Positions 4,667 through 6,178 of a stretch of DNA of 6,178 bases are shown here, in pieces. Made by a program: the position numbers and the translations under genes. A model generated the notes under the pieces. That model was given only the letters and a program-made list of their open reading frames with translations. It was not told the origin of the DNA and made no database searches. Every line of letters starts with the position of its first letter. Within the stretch, counting starts at the first letter, position 1. Source of the stretch: UBA8950 sp034411635 (GTDB lineage Bacteria; Chloroflexota; Anaerolineae; Anaerolineales; Villigracilaceae). The stretch lies in assembly GCA_034411635.1 (NCBI GenBank), contig DAOUML010000264.1:1-6178 (forward strand), read 5' to 3'.

Positions 4667-6178
4667 ATGAGTACTACGAATTTACTTGCCACCAAGTTTT
4701 ACGTTCCGGCCTGGCGCGTGGAGATGGTTGCGCGTCCGCGCTTGCTGGAACAACTCCAGCGTGGCTTGGCCGAAAACCGCAAACTGACGCTCATCTCAGC
4801 CCCGGCAGGCTACGGCAAGAGTATTCTGGTAGCCGAGTGGATTGCCAGCCTGCAATCTTCACTCGAAACTTCGCAATCAAAAATCTCCTGGCTCTCTCTC
4901 GACGAATCAGACAACCAGCCCAACCGTTTTTTCACCTATTTTGTCGCCGCACTGCGCCGGGGGGATGAAGCGTTTTGTGCCGATTTATTGGCTACCTTGC
5001 AATCTGGACAGGTTCCGTCACCAGATGTGTTGGTGACGACCCTGGTCAATGAAATGCTGGCCTGGAAAATGCCGCATTTTCTCGTTCTGGATGATTTTCA
5101 CCATATTCAAGATACCGCCATCCTGGATGCGCTGACCGCTCTGCTAACCCACCAGCCGCCCGATTGTCATCTCGTACTGGTGACGCGCGAAGACCCACCC
5201 CTGCCGCTGGCGCGTTTGCGGGCGCGCGGGCAGTTGACCGAAATCCGCGCCGCTGATTTGCGCTTTTCAGAGCCCGAAGCGGCCCGCTTGTTGCAGGATG
5301 GGCTGCATCTGGAACTTTCAGCGGGGGATGTGGCCCGTTTAACGGAACGCACCGAAGGCTGGGCCGCCGGTCTGCAATTGGCCGGGGTCTCGCTTCAGGG
5401 GCGAGAAAACCCTGGGGCGTTTGTCCAGACCTTGAGTGGAAGTCATCGTTTTATTCTGGATTACCTTACCGAAGAAGCCATCAAGACCCAGCCGCCCGAT
5501 GTGCAGGATTTTCTGCTGAAGACTTCGATTTTGCCGCGCCTGAGCGGGGATTTGTGCGAGGCCATTACCGGGCGCGCGAATAGCGCCAGCCTGCTGGAAG
5601 ACCTGCTAACCGCCAACCTGTTCATCATCCCGCTCGACGACGAGGGGCGCTGGTATCGCTATCATCATTTGTTCGCGGAACTGCTCCAGCACAAATTTCG
5701 CCGTGAATGCGCCGACTGCCTGTCAGAGCTACATCAACGCGCCAGCCTGTGGCACGAATCCCAGGGCGACCCCGGAATGGCAACTGAGCATGCGTTGCAA
5801 TCCGCTGATTTTGAGCGCGCGGCCATGTTGATGGCGCGTCATCACTGGGATTTGATAAATCAGGGTTATGGGCGCGCGATGGAAACCTGGCTGCAATCCA
5901 TTCCGGCGGTGTTGCACGCCAATTGTCCGCAGATTTACCTGAGCATTGTCTGGGGGCAAATGTTGCGCGGTGATTTTGCGCAAATGGGGCCTTACCTGAA
6001 GATGGCGGAAGCCGGGCTGGCAAATCTGCAGCCGGATACACCCGAGATGTGTGTCGCTCAGGCAGAAATGTATGTTTTACAATCTACGCTTGCCCAGGTG
6101 AGTGGAAAACTGCCCGAATCGCTTGAATTTGCAGAGAAAGCCCGCTTGCTTGTGCCTGCTGATGATTTACGCCTTTCC
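4667..6178 (+). CDS. LuxR/MalT-type STAND ATPase transcriptional regulator, N-terminal part, 3' end outside window
   Basis: The frame is open from ATG 4667 through the last base: 504 codons and no stop. The N-terminus LLATKFYVP...RPRLLEQL is the usual opening of MalT-like regulators. Walker A is APAGYGKS (45-52), Walker B is FLVLDDF with Asp 142-143, followed by the LVTREDPPLPLARLRARGQL block (171-190) and EGWAAGLQLA (230-239) of the NTPase and helical subdomains, and RYHHLFAELL (331-340) closing the winged-helix part. From about 350 on the sequence becomes helical and TPR-like, the ligand-sensing superhelix. Full-length relatives are about 850-900 residues and end in a LuxR HTH, which must lie beyond the window. 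ATP-bound, ligand-bound forms oligomerise and activate transcription. It is divergent from the ABC exporter, so control of that operon is a reasonable guess only. An upstream TTG (4634) is in frame but has no support. Confidence 0.92.
   Translation, partial: MSTTNLLATKFYVPAWRVEMVARPRLLEQLQRGLAENRKLTLISAPAGYGKSILVAEWIASLQSSLETSQSKISWLSLDESDNQPNRFFTYFVAALRRGDEAFCADLLATLQSGQVPSPDVLVTTLVNEMLAWKMPHFLVLDDFHHIQDTAILDALTALLTHQPPDCHLVLVTREDPPLPLARLRARGQLTEIRAADLRFSEPEAARLLQDGLHLELSAGDVARLTERTEGWAAGLQLAGVSLQGRENPGAFVQTLSGSHRFILDYLTEEAIKTQPPDVQDFLLKTSILPRLSGDLCEAITGRANSASLLEDLLTANLFIIPLDDEGRWYRYHHLFAELLQHKFRRECADCLSELHQRASLWHESQGDPGMATEHALQSADFERAAMLMARHHWDLINQGYGRAMETWLQSIPAVLHANCPQIYLSIVWGQMLRGDFAQMGPYLKMAEAGLANLQPDTPEMCVAQAEMYVLQSTLAQVSGKLPESLEFAEKARLLVPADDLRLS

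Noticed and set aside
4621..4968. 115-codon plus-strand open frame over the start of the regulator
   Set aside because: It overlaps, out of frame, the regulator frame that carries Walker A, Walker B and other family motifs; its translation shows no family features.
5625..6041. 138-codon minus-strand open frame in the regulator, and a similar one at 5729-5983
   Set aside because: Both are antisense shadows of the regulator; their translations are rich in Arg, Pro and Ala without domain signatures.
1..6178. CRISPR array, tRNA or rRNA genes, complete insertion sequence
   Set aside because: No regularly spaced direct repeats, cloverleaf pattern, rRNA-like block or transposase reading frame was seen on either strand.

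Overview
The window looks like an ordinary bacterial chromosome segment with one decayed mobile or toxin-antitoxin patch in its middle. The gene types suggest Chloroflexota, perhaps Anaerolineae: a large MalT-like STAND regulator, a short DnaE-family polymerase, an ABC-2 exporter pair and a DUF3887-like lipoprotein. This assignment is inferred from gene style, not from a marker gene.

Layout. (1) Positions 1-1353 (+) hold the C-terminal third or so of a DnaE-type DNA polymerase III alpha subunit. It is cut by the left window edge and ends directly after its OB fold. A GC-rich hairpin (1367-1396) follows and separates it from a convergent gene. (2) Positions 1430-2263 (-) form a degraded patch: an intact HTH antitoxin (1430-1747), a RelE/HigB-type toxin with a frameshift and a TAG stop (1744-2059), a promoter region with a perfect 15-bp palindrome (2073-2087), a second perfect 15-bp palindrome (2127-2141), and the last 38 codons of a tyrosine recombinase (2147-2263). 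(3) Positions 2269-4512 (-) read, in transcription order, ABC ATPase, ABC-2 permease (overlapping by ATGA), a hairpin, then a small lipoprotein. (4) Positions 4667-6178 (+) are the N-terminal 504 codons of a LuxR/MalT-type STAND regulator, divergent from the ABC genes and running off the right edge.

How the parts relate. The ATPase and permease should form one drug, ion or lipid exporter of the NatAB/CcmA class. The lipoprotein may be an extracytoplasmic accessory or simply a neighbour. The divergent regulator shares a 154-bp intergenic region with the exporter and may control it; this is inference. The toxin-antitoxin locus should no longer make an active toxin, while antitoxin and operator remain, so it may persist as an orphan autoregulator. 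I found no convincing undescribed multi-gene system. The most informative points are the doubly broken toxin with preserved operator, the recombinase scar and the apparently leaderless start of the regulator.
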